Position numbers and translations under genes: made by a program. Under the pieces are notes generated by a model. The model saw nothing but the letters and a program-made list of their open reading frames with translations. It was not told where the DNA came from and did not search any database. This document shows positions 7,646 to 15,639 of a stretch of DNA of 64,000 bases, piece by piece. The number at the start of each line of letters is the position of its first letter. Position 1 is the first letter of the stretch. Source of the DNA: G965276765 sp965276825 (GTDB lineage: Bacteria; Actinomycetota; Acidimicrobiia; Acidimicrobiales; Palsa-688); assembly GCA_965276825.1 (NCBI GenBank), contig OZ255630.1, positions 1,116,001-1,180,000 of the forward strand. The letters run 5' to 3'.

Positions 7646-9006
7646 TCACCATCGTCGACGAGGCGCCGGACCTGCCCGTCGTCGCCGTGGTGGGGCGTCC
7701 CAACGTCGGCAAGTCCACGCTGGTCAACCGCATCGTCGGTCGCAGGGAGGCCATCGTCGAGGAGCGGCCCGGGGTCACCCGTGACCGCAAGCCCCTCGAG
7801 GCCGACTGGGCGGGGCGCAGCTTCACCATCGTCGACACCGGCGGCTGGCTCACCGCCGGCGACGCCCTCGACCGGCAGGTCAGCGCCCAGGCCGAGCGGG
7901 CCATCTCGGCGGCCACGGCGATCCTGCTCGTGGTCGACACGACCGTCGGCATCACCGACGAGGACGCGGCGGTCGCCGGGCTGCTCCGCCGCTCCGGGCG
8001 ACCCGTCGTCGTCGTCGCCAACAAGGTCGACGCCGACAGCCGGGACACCGACGCCTGGGCCTTCACCCGCCTCGGCCTCGGCGACCCCGTCGCGGTGAGC
8101 GCGCTGCACGGCCGGGGCACCGGCGACCTGCTCGACTCGGTGGTGGCGATCCTGCCTCCGGCGCCCGACGACCCGGTCGGCGCAACGGGATGGGACGCGA
8201 CCGAAGCCGAGGCCGCGGCGGATGCCGCCGCCCCCCGGCGGATCTCCGCGGTCGCCATCGTCGGGCGGCCCAACGTCGGCAAGTCGACCCTGTTCAACCG
8301 GCTCATCGGCGACGAGCGCGCCGTGGTCCACGACCTGCCGGGCACGACGCGCGACACCATCGACACCGTGGTGGAGAGCGAGGCCGGCACCATCCGCTTC
8401 GTCGACACGGCCGGCATGCGGCGGAGGGCGAAGGAGGCGGAGGGCGCCGAGTACTACTCGCTGGTGCGGGCCCTGCAGGCCATCGACCTGGCCGACGCCG
8501 CCCTGCTCGTGATCGACGCCACCGCTGGGGTCACCCGTCAGGACCAGCGCCTGGCCGAGCGGGTCGACGCCGCCGGCAACCCGGTGGTGATGATCCTCAA
8601 CAAGTGGGAGCTGCTCGACGCCGAGGGCCGCCTCGCCGTCCTGGCCGAGCTCGAGGACCGCCTGTCGTTCCTCGCCTACGCGCCGGTGCTCAAGGTGAGC
8701 GCGTTGACCGGCCTCGGCGTCCACAAGCTCGCCCCTGCGCTCCGCCTGGCTCTCGAGGCCTACGGACGCCGGGTCCCCACCGCCGAGCTCAACCGGCTCG
8801 TCAAGGAGGCGCAGGCGGCCCACCGCTCCCCCCACGGGCGGATCCTCTACGCCACCCAGGGCGCCACCGACCCGCCGACGTTCACCCTCTTCACCAGCGC
8901 CAAGCTGCCGGCCACCTATCTCCGCTACATCGAGCGTCGCATCCGGGAGCACTTCGGCTTCGGCCCGACCCCGCTCAAGCTGCGGGTGCGGCGCCGAGCC
9001 AGGTGA
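7642..9006 (+). CDS. der: Ribosome-associated GTPase Der
   Basis: An essential tandem-domain GTPase acting in 50S subunit maturation. Two G domains are visible, each with GRPNVGKSTL(V/F)NR as G1 (about residues 15 and 215), followed by DTGGW and DTAGM as G3, and NKVDAD and NKWELLD as G4. A C-terminal KH-like domain includes RILYATQ and PPTFTLFTS, both typical of Der. At 454 residues it is a normal length. The GTG start overlaps the DUF512 stop by four bases. Confidence 0.96.
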   Translation: MITIVDEAPDLPVVAVVGRPNVGKSTLVNRIVGRREAIVEERPGVTRDRKPLEADWAGRSFTIVDTGGWLTAGDALDRQVSAQAERAISAATAILLVVDTTVGITDEDAAVAGLLRRSGRPVVVVANKVDADSRDTDAWAFTRLGLGDPVAVSALHGRGTGDLLDSVVAILPPAPDDPVGATGWDATEAEAAADAAAPRRISAVAIVGRPNVGKSTLFNRLIGDERAVVHDLPGTTRDTIDTVVESEAGTIRFVDTAGMRRRAKEAEGAEYYSLVRALQAIDLADAALLVIDATAGVTRQDQRLAERVDAAGNPVVMILNKWELLDAEGRLAVLAELEDRLSFLAYAPVLKVSALTGLGVHKLAPALRLALEAYGRRVPTAELNRLVKEAQAAHRSPHGRILYATQGATDPPTFTLFTSAKLPATYLRYIERRIREHFGFGPTPLKLRVRRRAR

Positions 9007-9043
9007 GGGCGGTGTGGCGCGTCGCCGGCGGCGGCGGTCGCGG

Positions 9044-9049
9044 TAGCGT
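9044..9049 (+). promoter_or_regulatory. -10 hexamer TAGCGT of the SpoIIE-type phosphatase gene
   Basis: TAGCGT is 6 nt before the GTG at 9056, a leaderless geometry. It lies only 38 bp past the der stop, so the gene is likely transcribed on its own. Confidence 0.55.
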
Positions 9050-9055
9050 TCGGTC

Positions 9056-10150
9056 GTGATCGCACAGCCGTGGCTGGCGGCCGCCGCGGTGTGCTGCGCC
9101 ATCGCGGCGGTCCTGTGGGGGCGGGCCACCTCGCGGCTGCGCCGGGCGGTGGCACGCATCGAGGCCGAGGCGGCGGCCAGCTCGACCGGCGGCCAGGACG
9201 CCATCGACCTGGCCAGGTCCGGCCTCGAGAAGAACCTGCACAACTTCCTGCTGTACCTGGTCCTCACCGTCGGCCTGGCCGTGATGTCGGTGTCACGCTC
9301 GGTCTGGTTCGAGATCCCGCTGCTGGCGGTGAGCGTGCCGGTCGTGGTGTCGATCCGCTTCGCCCCCCGCTTCTTCGACGAGGCCAGGCTGGCCGAGAAC
9401 CGGGCCATCCTCGGCCGGCGCGCGGAGGAGGTGCTGGCCCAGGACGACCTGGCGCCGCGCCGCTGGACCGAGCGCCTCGCCCCCGAGGAGCTCCCTGCGA
9501 TCGAGGGCTTCGAGCTCGGTCGGGTCTACGAGCCGGGCACCGGGCTGATGGCCGGCGACTTCTACGACGTGTACCCGACCGGGCCCAACCGCCTCGCGGT
9601 GCTGATCGGCGACGTGGCCGGCCACGGCGTCGAGCCGTCGATCACCGCGTTCCAGGTCAAGTACCTGCTGCGCAACTTCCTCCAGCAGTACCGCGACCCG
9701 GCCCAGGCGCTGGAGGAGCTCAACAAGGTGCTGTCGGTCAGCGGCCGCCCCGAGGACCTGGTGTCCATGTGCGTGGTCGTCTTCGACACCGAGGCGGGCA
9801 CGCTGCGCCACGCGTCGGCCGGGCACCCCGCGGCGTGGCTGTGGCAGGACTCGGAGATGCTGGCGCTGCGCTCCACCGGGCCGCTCATCACCCTCGACCC
9901 CTTCGCCACCTACTACTCCCGCGAGCTGCCGTTGCGCCCTGGTGACCTGTTGCTGCTCTACACCGATGGCCTGGCCGAGGCCCGCTCCGGTGGCCAGCTC
10001 TTCGGCGAGGACCGGATCGCCCAGATCGTGCGGCGCGATCCCGGCCAGGACGCCAACACCATCGGCAAGGTCCTGCTCGAGGCAGCCAGGGACTTCAGCT
10101 CGGGGCCGCTCTCCGACGACGTCGCCATCCTCGCCGTGCGCCGGACCTGA
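9056..10150 (+). CDS. Membrane-anchored SpoIIE/PP2C-type protein phosphatase
   Basis: The first 110 residues hold about three hydrophobic segments (one at the N-terminus, two near 60-105). The C-terminal part from about residue 130 is a PP2C-like SpoIIE domain: GRVYEPGTGLMAGDFYDVYP, VLIGDVAGHGVEPSITAF (metal-binding Asp), ASAGHPAAWLW and LLLYTDGLAEAR are all characteristic. Such enzymes remove phosphate from Ser/Thr, typically on anti-sigma-factor antagonists in partner-switching control of alternative sigma factors. No anti-sigma or antagonist gene lies nearby, so its partner is unknown. The GTG start is fixed by the TAGCGT hexamer 6 nt upstream. Confidence 0.82.
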   Translation: MIAQPWLAAAAVCCAIAAVLWGRATSRLRRAVARIEAEAAASSTGGQDAIDLARSGLEKNLHNFLLYLVLTVGLAVMSVSRSVWFEIPLLAVSVPVVVSIRFAPRFFDEARLAENRAILGRRAEEVLAQDDLAPRRWTERLAPEELPAIEGFELGRVYEPGTGLMAGDFYDVYPTGPNRLAVLIGDVAGHGVEPSITAFQVKYLLRNFLQQYRDPAQALEELNKVLSVSGRPEDLVSMCVVVFDTEAGTLRHASAGHPAAWLWQDSEMLALRSTGPLITLDPFATYYSRELPLRPGDLLLLYTDGLAEARSGGQLFGEDRIAQIVRRDPGQDANTIGKVLLEAARDFSSGPLSDDVAILAVRRT

Positions 10151-10161
10151 GCGCGGCCGCC

Positions 10162-10362
10162 GTGCCGTGGTGCGAGACCTGCAGTAAGTTCTGGAACCCC
10201 CCGAGCATGGACGAGGGCGGCAGGTGCCCGACGTGTCACACGGTCATCGCCAAGCCCTCGTCGAGCGCGCCGTGGCACTTCAAGGTGCTGCTCGTCGGCC
10301 TCGTCGGCTACCTGTCGTACCGGCTCTACGAGCTCGTCGTGTGGCTGCCCAAGCACCTCTGA
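10162..10362 (+). CDS. Small zinc-ribbon membrane protein
   Basis: A 66-residue protein that starts 12 nt after the phosphatase stop. Two CxxC knuckles (CETC and CPTC, about 20 residues apart) form a probable zinc ribbon, followed by one hydrophobic segment (FKVLLVGLVGYLSYRLYELVVWL) that should span the membrane and leave the ribbon in the cytoplasm. No family name is known to me. Its place directly after the phosphatase suggests a shared transcript and possibly a shared role. Confidence 0.7.
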   Translation: MPWCETCSKFWNPPSMDEGGRCPTCHTVIAKPSSSAPWHFKVLLVGLVGYLSYRLYELVVWLPKHL

Positions 10363-10506
10363 CGCCCGACCGCCCATCGGTGGAGGGCACCGAGCGGTCC
10401 GGCCCCAACCACGACGCCGAGCCGGCTGGACCATGCTCGCCAGGTGGCGCGGTGAGCTCCGCAGGGCAAGGCCCCGGGAAAAGCCGGAAACTCCGGATGA
10501 ACACTC
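10363..10506. other. Short spacer before the secreted repeat genes
   Basis: About 140 bp with no feature I can support. GC content falls slightly towards 10490-10545. Confidence 0.4.
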
Positions 10507-11631
10507 ATGGTGAGCGCCAAACTACCCACAATGACTTCGATGGCGTTCGTCGATGCAGCGCCGCCTTCGGAGGCCTCGGGTCAGAGGCGTCGGCCGCTCG
10601 GCGGGGATGCGACCCGAGTGCGGGACCTCGCGATGCGCTTCGCCGTCCTCGGCGTTCTGGCGTTGGGCCTGTGTCTGTGGTTCATGAGCCGGACGGCATC
10701 AGCCCAGTCGCCTGCCTTCCCGCCGGCCGCTGCACCCGTGCCTTCCTCCGCCGTTCAACCCGTGGCCGGCGTGCTCAGCTCGGCGACCGGCAACCTGACC
10801 GCCCCGGTCACCGCGGTGGCCGCCCCAGTGGCGGGAGTCGCGACTTCCACGGTCGCCCCGGTCACTGCGGTCACCGCGGTGGCCGCCCCGGTGGTGGGAG
10901 TCGCGACTTCCACGGTGGCGCACGTCGTCCGCCCGGTCACTGCGGTGGCCGCCCCGGTGGTGGGAGTCGTGACTTCCACGGTCGCGCACGTCACCGCTCC
11001 CGTTTCCCGGCTCGCGTCCACCGTCTCCGCGCGACCGAATCCGGTCTCGCGCCCCGTCGGCGCGGCGCGTTCGACCGTCAGAGTGACGAGCGCCCCGGCA
11101 ACCTCGGCCGGCGCCGTAGCTGCGGGCGTTGCCGGGCCGGCACGGTCGGGGCAGGAGCAGGGGGCGCCCCGAGCGCCCCGTGCCACCAGCAGGCCGGCTG
11201 CGACCGGCGCAGCGAGATCCACGGCGGCACCGGCCAGGCGTGTCCGTGCCCGCTCCCCGTTGGGCCGACAGCCCGGCCCGCTCCCAGCTGAAGCTCCGCT
11301 GGCCGGGTCCTCGTCGACCATCACGCCCAATCTCGGCACCCGCCCGACCCCGCCGGACCGCGCTCCCATCACCAACCCCGCCGCCGTCACCCATGGGCCG
11401 TTGTCGCCTCTAGCGCCCCGAGGGCCGCAACTCCCGACGGTCCCGGCTGGGCCTGCGGCGGTGCCCGCAGCCGGGGCCTGGGCCTCGGGCGGCCAACAAC
11501 ACTCGCACGCAAACGCCGCGCACCTGCCGGCCACCGCTTCTCACCGTCTCATGACGAGCACCGCGCTCGGTCGTGACGGCGACGCCTCGGGAGACAACCC
11601 GAATCAGCGTCCCGCCGTCGCCCCCGACTGA
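10507..11631 (+). CDS. Secreted Ala/Val/Pro-rich repeat protein
   Basis: A 374-residue protein not matched to a named family. After a charged lead of about 45 residues comes a hydrophobic signal segment (FAVLGVLALGLCLWFMS) with a likely cleavage after TASA-QSP; the next gene has the same AQSP motif after its signal. The mature part carries three close repeats of about 21-22 residues (VTAVAAPV-GVATSTVA type), seen at DNA level as copies 63-66 bp apart from about 10813 to 10990. The rest is Pro/Ala/Arg-rich and probably disordered. There is no C-terminal membrane segment. It is probably an envelope or matrix protein that works with the chaplin-like protein downstream. The start may be a later in-frame ATG than 10507. 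Confidence 0.65.
   Translation: MVSAKLPTMTSMAFVDAAPPSEASGQRRRPLGGDATRVRDLAMRFAVLGVLALGLCLWFMSRTASAQSPAFPPAAAPVPSSAVQPVAGVLSSATGNLTAPVTAVAAPVAGVATSTVAPVTAVTAVAAPVVGVATSTVAHVVRPVTAVAAPVVGVVTSTVAHVTAPVSRLASTVSARPNPVSRPVGAARSTVRVTSAPATSAGAVAAGVAGPARSGQEQGAPRAPRATSRPAATGAARSTAAPARRVRARSPLGRQPGPLPAEAPLAGSSSTITPNLGTRPTPPDRAPITNPAAVTHGPLSPLAPRGPQLPTVPAGPAAVPAAGAWASGGQQHSHANAAHLPATASHRLMTSTALGRDGDASGDNPNQRPAVAPD
10813..11000 (+). repeat. 63-66 bp tandem repeat in the secreted protein gene
   Basis: Three copies of a unit containing GCGGTGGCCGCCCC and GAGTCG(C/T)GACTTCCACGGT, beginning at 10813, 10876 and 10942. The copies stay in frame and encode the VTAVAAPVVGV repeats. Confidence 0.75.
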
Positions 11632-11723
11632 CCTTCTGCACGAAACCCGACGATCCCCCGCCCAGTGGCGCCCATGCGCTGCTGCGGCTCCATCTCGGCA
11701 CAACCTTCGTTCAGGAGCTCACC

Positions 11724-13451
11724 ATGAAGACCAAGACCGTCCTACTCACCCTGTTCGCAGGCGGAGCGGGTGGCTTCGCCGCACTGGCACTCAGTGCCGG
11801 CGTCGCCCATGCGCAAAGCCCGCCGGCGACGTCCTCGCCGCGAGCGGCCCTCTCCGCCCCCGCCAGCCAACTGCTCGCTCTCGCCGCGCCGGTGACGATC
11901 GCCGACAATCCGGTCGCCGTGGCCGGACGCTCGACGACCACCACCGCACCGGCGGAGACCACCCCCGCGGAATCCGCCCCGGCATCTCCTTCCGCTCCGG
12001 CATCTCCTTCCGCTCCGGCGGCAAGCCCAAGGGAAGTGCTCCGGACCCCACTCGTGGCCGCCATCGCCGCGCCAGTGACGATCGCCGACAATCCGGTCGC
12101 CGTGGCCGGACGCTCGACGACCACCACCGCACCGGCGGAAACCACCCCCGCGGAATCCGCCCCGGCATCTCCTTCCGCTCCGGCGGCAAGCCCAAGGGAA
12201 GTGCTCCGGACCCCACTCGTGGCCGCTATCGCCGCGCCGGTGACGATCGCCGACAATCCGGTCGCGGTGGCCGGACGCTCGACGACCACGACCGCACCGG
12301 CGGAAACCACCCCCGCGGAATCCGCCCCGGCATCTCCTTCCGCTCCGGCGGCAAGCCCAAGGGAAGTGCTCCGGACCCCACTCGTGGCCGCCATCGCCGC
12401 GCCAGTGACGATCGCCGACAATCCGGTCGCCGTGGCCGGACGCTCGACAACCACCACCGCACCGGCGGAAACCACCCCCGCGGAATCCGCCCCGGCGGGC
12501 TCAGACTCGTCCTCTCGGCCGAAGACCGGTTTGCTCGACGCGCGGACCCCGATTCTCGTGTGCGGGAACCCGGTCGCCATCCTCGCTCGGGCAAGCGGCA
12601 CCTGCGCCACGTCGCCTGCCGCCTCCGAGAGCAGCAACCCGGGTAGCACGACAGCAAACCGCAGCCTGGTCACCCTCAACGCGCCGGTCAACGTGTGCGG
12701 CAATCCGGTCAGCGTCCTCGGCGGCGCTGCGGGCAACTGCGGGCAGACTCCAGCCAGCAGCCAGCCATCCGGGACCAGCCCGATCAGCGTCAACGCGCCG
12801 GTCAACGTGTGCGGCAACCCGGTCAGCGTCCTCGGCGGCGCTGCGGGCAACTGCGGGCAGACTCCAGCCAGCAGCCAGCCATCCGGGACCAGCCCGATCA
12901 GCGTCAACGCGCCGGTCAACGTGTGCGGCAACCCGGTCAGCGTCCTCGGCGGCGCTGCGGGCAACTGCGGCGTGCCGGCATCGACCAGTCCTACGGGGCC
13001 GATGACCCCGGCGGCGCCGTCGACTCCTGCGAGCCCGATGACTCCTGCGAGCCCGATGACTCCTGCGAGCCCGATGACTCCTGCGAGCCCGATGACTCCT
13101 GCGAGCCCAATGACTCCTCCGGCGCCGTCGACTCCGGCGGGGTCGAGAAGTCCAGCAGGACCGGTCGGCCCGATCGGTTCGGCCGGGTTCTCCGGCGCAA
13201 CGCGTGCCGCGGGCTCCACCAAGCCCAATGGGTCCTCTGGCTCGGCGGCAACGGACGCATCGGTGGCGACGGGAGCGCTCCCGGTCTTGGCCACTGCGCC
13301 GAGCTCGATTACAGAAGCGACCTCGGGGGCGCTCGGGAGGTCGTTGGCCTCCACAGGTCTGCGAATCGGCGCCTTCCTGGGCCTCGCTGGGTTGCTCCTC
13401 CTCCTCGGCATGCTTCTCTTTGCCGCCTCCAACCTGCGCCGCACCATCTGA
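11724..13451 (+). CDS. Chaplin-like repeat surface protein with LASTG sorting signal
   Basis: A 575-residue secreted protein. The signal peptide ends at AHA-QSP. Four repeats then carry APVTIADNPVAVAGRS, one carries ILVCGNPVAILARASGTC, and three carry APVNVCGNPVSVLGGAAGNC. The last two types match the chaplin core (PVNVCGNxVxVxG...GNxC), with the two cysteines that form the chaplin disulfide; the first type looks like the same core with Cys replaced. A Pro-rich spacer with SPMTPA repeats follows, then a C-terminal LASTG motif, a hydrophobic segment and RR, as in long chaplins that class E sortases fix to the wall. Chaplins form amyloid surface fibrils in Streptomyces; that role here is inferred. 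No sortase gene is in the window. A ribosome site (CAGGAG, near 11712) precedes the ATG. Confidence 0.72.
   Translation: MKTKTVLLTLFAGGAGGFAALALSAGVAHAQSPPATSSPRAALSAPASQLLALAAPVTIADNPVAVAGRSTTTTAPAETTPAESAPASPSAPASPSAPAASPREVLRTPLVAAIAAPVTIADNPVAVAGRSTTTTAPAETTPAESAPASPSAPAASPREVLRTPLVAAIAAPVTIADNPVAVAGRSTTTTAPAETTPAESAPASPSAPAASPREVLRTPLVAAIAAPVTIADNPVAVAGRSTTTTAPAETTPAESAPAGSDSSSRPKTGLLDARTPILVCGNPVAILARASGTCATSPAASESSNPGSTTANRSLVTLNAPVNVCGNPVSVLGGAAGNCGQTPASSQPSGTSPISVNAPVNVCGNPVSVLGGAAGNCGQTPASSQPSGTSPISVNAPVNVCGNPVSVLGGAAGNCGVPASTSPTGPMTPAAPSTPASPMTPASPMTPASPMTPASPMTPASPMTPPAPSTPAGSRSPAGPVGPIGSAGFSGATRAAGSTKPNGSSGSAATDASVATGALPVLATAPSSITEATSGALGRSLASTGLRIGAFLGLAGLLLLLGMLLFAASNLRRTI
11892..12404 (+). 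repeat. 165-bp tandem repeat, chaplin-like core without cysteine
   Basis: Copies begin at 11892, 12075, 12240 and 12405 (the last only partial). The second and third units are 165 bp (55 codons); the first is 183 bp because an 18-bp ASPSAP-coding piece is doubled. Copies are nearly identical at DNA level, which points to recent expansion or gene conversion. Confidence 0.85.
12687..12972 (+). repeat. 114-bp tandem repeat, cysteine-bearing chaplin-like core
   Basis: Three copies of a 38-codon unit starting at 12687, 12801 and 12915, each coding for VNVCGNPVSVLGGAAGNCG. Nearly identical in DNA sequence. Confidence 0.85.
13021..13112 (+). repeat. 15-bp tandem repeat coding SPMTPA
   Basis: At least five in-frame copies of a unit reading GACTCCTGCGAGCCC(G/A)AT or close to it, coding a Pro-rich spacer between the chaplin-like repeats and the sorting signal. 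Confidence 0.75.
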
Positions 13452-13541
13452 GCTGCTGTTGAAGCCAGCCAGTCGGTGACCAACCGGCCGGTCGTTCCCG
13501 CCGGCGGATCCCAGATCGTCCGGCAGGAACGAGCGGCCGAA

Positions 13542-13817
13542 TCAGGCCACCCGTGTCGTGCCGCCTTTTTCCGCTGCGTCCGAGCAGTTCCCCGCGAGGT
13601 GGTCGAGGGGTAGATGCAAGGCGGCGGCCAACGCCGCGACGGTGAAGAAGGCCGGCGTCGGGATACGCCCTGACTCGATCTTGCGCAGGGTCTCGACGGA
13701 CACCCCTGATCGGGTCGCGACCTCGGTCATGCTCCGCTCAGCGCGGGCGGCACGCAGCACCGCTCCGAGGCGGCGCCCGCGGTCGCGTTCCTCGGGGGTG
13801 AGCATCGGCCGGACCAT
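13542..13817 (-). CDS. XRE-family helix-turn-helix regulator
   Basis: A 91-residue DNA-binding protein. Residues about 15-70 form a complete Cro/CI-type helix-turn-helix (LGAVLRAARAERSMTEVATRSGVSVETLRKIESGRIPTP), so it is probably a dimeric repressor. It is divergent from the methionine aminopeptidase gene with 56 bp between the start codons. The 10-bp palindrome at 13830-13839 overlaps the -10 regions of both genes (TATTAT here), so it likely represses both. XRE and map pairs of this kind are known to me from actinobacterial accessory DNA, but I know of no proven function for them. Confidence 0.85.
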   Translation of the reverse strand: MVRPMLTPEERDRGRRLGAVLRAARAERSMTEVATRSGVSVETLRKIESGRIPTPAFFTVAALAAALHLPLDHLAGNCSDAAEKGGTTRVA

Positions 13818-13826
13818 GCCGTGATG

Positions 13827-13832
13827 ATAATA
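13827..13832 (-). promoter_or_regulatory. -10 hexamer TATTAT of the XRE gene
   Basis: On the minus strand TATTAT is 9 nt before the ATG at 13817. It overlaps the left half of the palindrome at 13830-13839. Confidence 0.5.
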
Positions 13833-13839
13833 CCGGTAT
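13830..13839. promoter_or_regulatory. Palindrome ATACCGGTAT, candidate XRE operator
   Basis: A perfect 10-bp palindrome midway between the divergent XRE and map genes. It overlaps the TATTAT hexamer of the XRE gene and abuts a TATAGT hexamer (13837-13842) reading towards map. A repressor bound here would block both promoters. The AT-rich sequence stands out against a GC-rich background. Confidence 0.65.
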
Positions 13840-13873
13840 AGTTATCTGGCAACAGGAGGCAGGAGAGCCGGGC

Positions 13874-14641
13874 ATGGTGGAACTGAAGACACCGGGCGAG
13901 ATCGACGCCATGCGCGCCGCTGGAAAGGTCGTCGCCGACGCCCTGGCCGCGGTGCGCGACCACGCCGCCGTTCGGGTGCGACTGAACGACCTGGACCGAG
14001 TGGCCCGAGACGTCCTCGCCGACGCCGGCGCCACCTCACCGTTCCTCGGCTACCAGCCCAGCTTCGCAACCCGGCCATTTCCCGCGGTGATCTGCACCTC
14101 GGTCAACGACGTCGCGCTCCACGGCATCCCCGACCGGTACCGCCTCGTCGAGGGTGACCTCCTCAGCGTCGACTGCGGCGCCACCCTGCACGGCTGGACC
14201 GGCGACGCCGCCATCTCCCTGGTCGTCGGACAGACCCGAGAAGCCGATGCCCGCTTGATCGACACCGCGCAGCGCGCCTTGAGCGCCGGCATCGAGGCGG
14301 CAGCCGTCGGCGCCAAGCTCGGCGACATCTCCGCCGCGATCGGCGCCATCGGGCGCGCCGGCGGCTACGGCATCAACACCGACTACGGCGGCCACGGCAT
14401 CGGGCGCAGCATGCACGAAGCGCCCTCCGTGCCCAACGAAGGACGCCCAGGGCACGGGATGACCCTCAAACCCGGGACGACCATCGCCATCGAACCCTGG
14501 TTCCTCGCCGGCGGCGACGACACCTACCGCATCGACCCCGACGGCTGGACCCTCCGCAGCACCGACGCAAGCCGCGCCGCCCACGTCGAACACACCATCG
14601 CCGTCACCCACCAAGGACCCCTCGTCCTCACCACACCCTGA
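13874..14641 (+). CDS. map: Type I methionine aminopeptidase, accessory copy
   Basis: Removes the initiator methionine from nascent proteins. All five metal ligands of the pita-bread fold are visible: Asp100 (LSVDCGA), Asp111 (GWTGDAA), His174 (GGHGIGRSMHEAP), Glu207 (IAIEPWF) and Glu239 (VEHTIAVT). At 255 residues it is the short type I form without an N-terminal zinc or SH3 extension. An AGGAGG at 13855-13860 and GGAGA further on precede the ATG. The gene is not in the usual secY-adk-map ribosomal setting but beside an XRE regulator at the edge of a mobile region, so it is probably a second copy. A role as a protected or specialised MAP is speculative. Confidence 0.9.
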   Translation: MVELKTPGEIDAMRAAGKVVADALAAVRDHAAVRVRLNDLDRVARDVLADAGATSPFLGYQPSFATRPFPAVICTSVNDVALHGIPDRYRLVEGDLLSVDCGATLHGWTGDAAISLVVGQTREADARLIDTAQRALSAGIEAAAVGAKLGDISAAIGAIGRAGGYGINTDYGGHGIGRSMHEAPSVPNEGRPGHGMTLKPGTTIAIEPWFLAGGDDTYRIDPDGWTLRSTDASRAAHVEHTIAVTHQGPLVLTTP

Positions 14642-14732
14642 CCCGTCACCCCGCCCCGCTCACCGATCCCTGATTCCCTGACCGGGCGCGTGCAAGCCGC
14701 TGGTCGCTGCCTTCGGGGGCCCGGCGAGCGCT

Positions 14733-15257
14733 TCACCCGACCTCCCGGAGAAACTCCTCGACCTGGTTCGGAGAGACCAGCTCGATCACCCGCAGGCTGG
14801 CCGAGTACTGGCCGAGAGCGGCGTCAAGGCGCGGTCGGCTGTCGGTCGGGTAGCGCCACACCCATCGCAAGAACTTCAGGTCGAGCCGCTCGGGGCATCC
14901 GGCTGCTTGGACGTCTCGGCCGTGATGGCGGAGCGTCCGTCGTAGCACCCTGGTGAGGCATCGCAACCTCGGGAGGGCCAACACGATGACGGTGTCGGCT
15001 CGGGCGAACCGGACGTCGAAGGTTCCGCCGTAGTTCCCATCGACGATCCAGGCGTCGCCAGCGAGCAGGTCGTCTTGCAGGACTCGCCACTTTTCGGGTG
15101 GCGTCTCTATCCAGCCCGGCTTCCAGTGGTGGTGATCGAGGTGGATGACCGGGATGCCGGTTCGCCGGCCCAGCTCGCGGGCGAAGGTCGACTTGCCCGC
15201 ACCACCCGACCCGACCACTGCAACCCGCTGCACGTCGAAGTCTGCCATGAGCGCCAT
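14733..15257 (-). CDS. FlaR-like P-loop kinase / DNA topology modulation protein
   Basis: A P-loop NTPase of about 174 residues resembling adenylate-kinase-like FlaR proteins. Walker A is VVGSGGAGKSTFAREL, followed by the HLDHHHWKPGW segment and WIVDGNY that are characteristic of this family, and an RLRCLTRVLRRTLRHHGRD lid-like stretch. The frame is open far upstream, but the family starts just before the P-loop, so I chose the ATG at 15257; the ATG at 15248 is equally possible. The substrate is unknown. It lies between the map gene and a zone of decayed genes. Confidence 0.75.
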   Translation of the reverse strand: MALMADFDVQRVAVVGSGGAGKSTFARELGRRTGIPVIHLDHHHWKPGWIETPPEKWRVLQDDLLAGDAWIVDGNYGGTFDVRFARADTVIVLALPRLRCLTRVLRRTLRHHGRDVQAAGCPERLDLKFLRWVWRYPTDSRPRLDAALGQYSASLRVIELVSPNQVEEFLREVG

Positions 15258-15639
15258 GTCGATCGACCACGGATCGGTCCACCGCCAGATGGCGCCCTGG
15301 ACAGTCTCGATCACTGATCGGCGCAGACGTTCCGTTGTTCGCCGAAGGCCGCCCCGACGCTGGTCAGGTTCGGAGCCCTCGGGGAGGTGCTGGGGGACAC
15401 GACCATTGCCCAGACGGACGAAACTGGATGTGGAACCGCACCTGGTGCGCGCCCCCCCGACCTCGACCAGCTCGGTCGCCGAGGTCGTCGACAAGCTGAT
15501 TGCGGCTCGCGAGAAGCTGGCCGGTGCCTGACGCTCGTCCACCGCCCCTCACCGCCTCTTGCGGTCGCAGAGGGATCCCGCTGCGAGACGACCGAAGCCA
15601 TCGTTGGTGCGCCCAACGGTCTCAGCGTCGATCCATCCT
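15258..15639. other. Spacer with uncharacterised coding remnants
   Basis: No intact gene. On the plus strand, short open pieces in two frames (FGALGEVLGDTTIAQT near 15370-15420, then SVAEVVDKLIAAREKLAGA ending at 15531) look protein-like and may belong to one gene broken by a frameshift, but I cannot name the family. Confidence 0.3.

Noticed and set aside
11711..13483. A 590-codon frame antisense to the chaplin-like gene with regular repeats
   Set aside because: The repeats are just the reverse of the coding repeats; the sense frame has a signal peptide, chaplin cores and a sorting signal.
13542..15257. A defence island built from XRE, MAP and the P-loop kinase
   Set aside because: The kinase is on the opposite strand to map, 90 bp away, convergent and not coupled to it, and none of the three has a known defence domain. 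I kept only the XRE-MAP pair as a finding.
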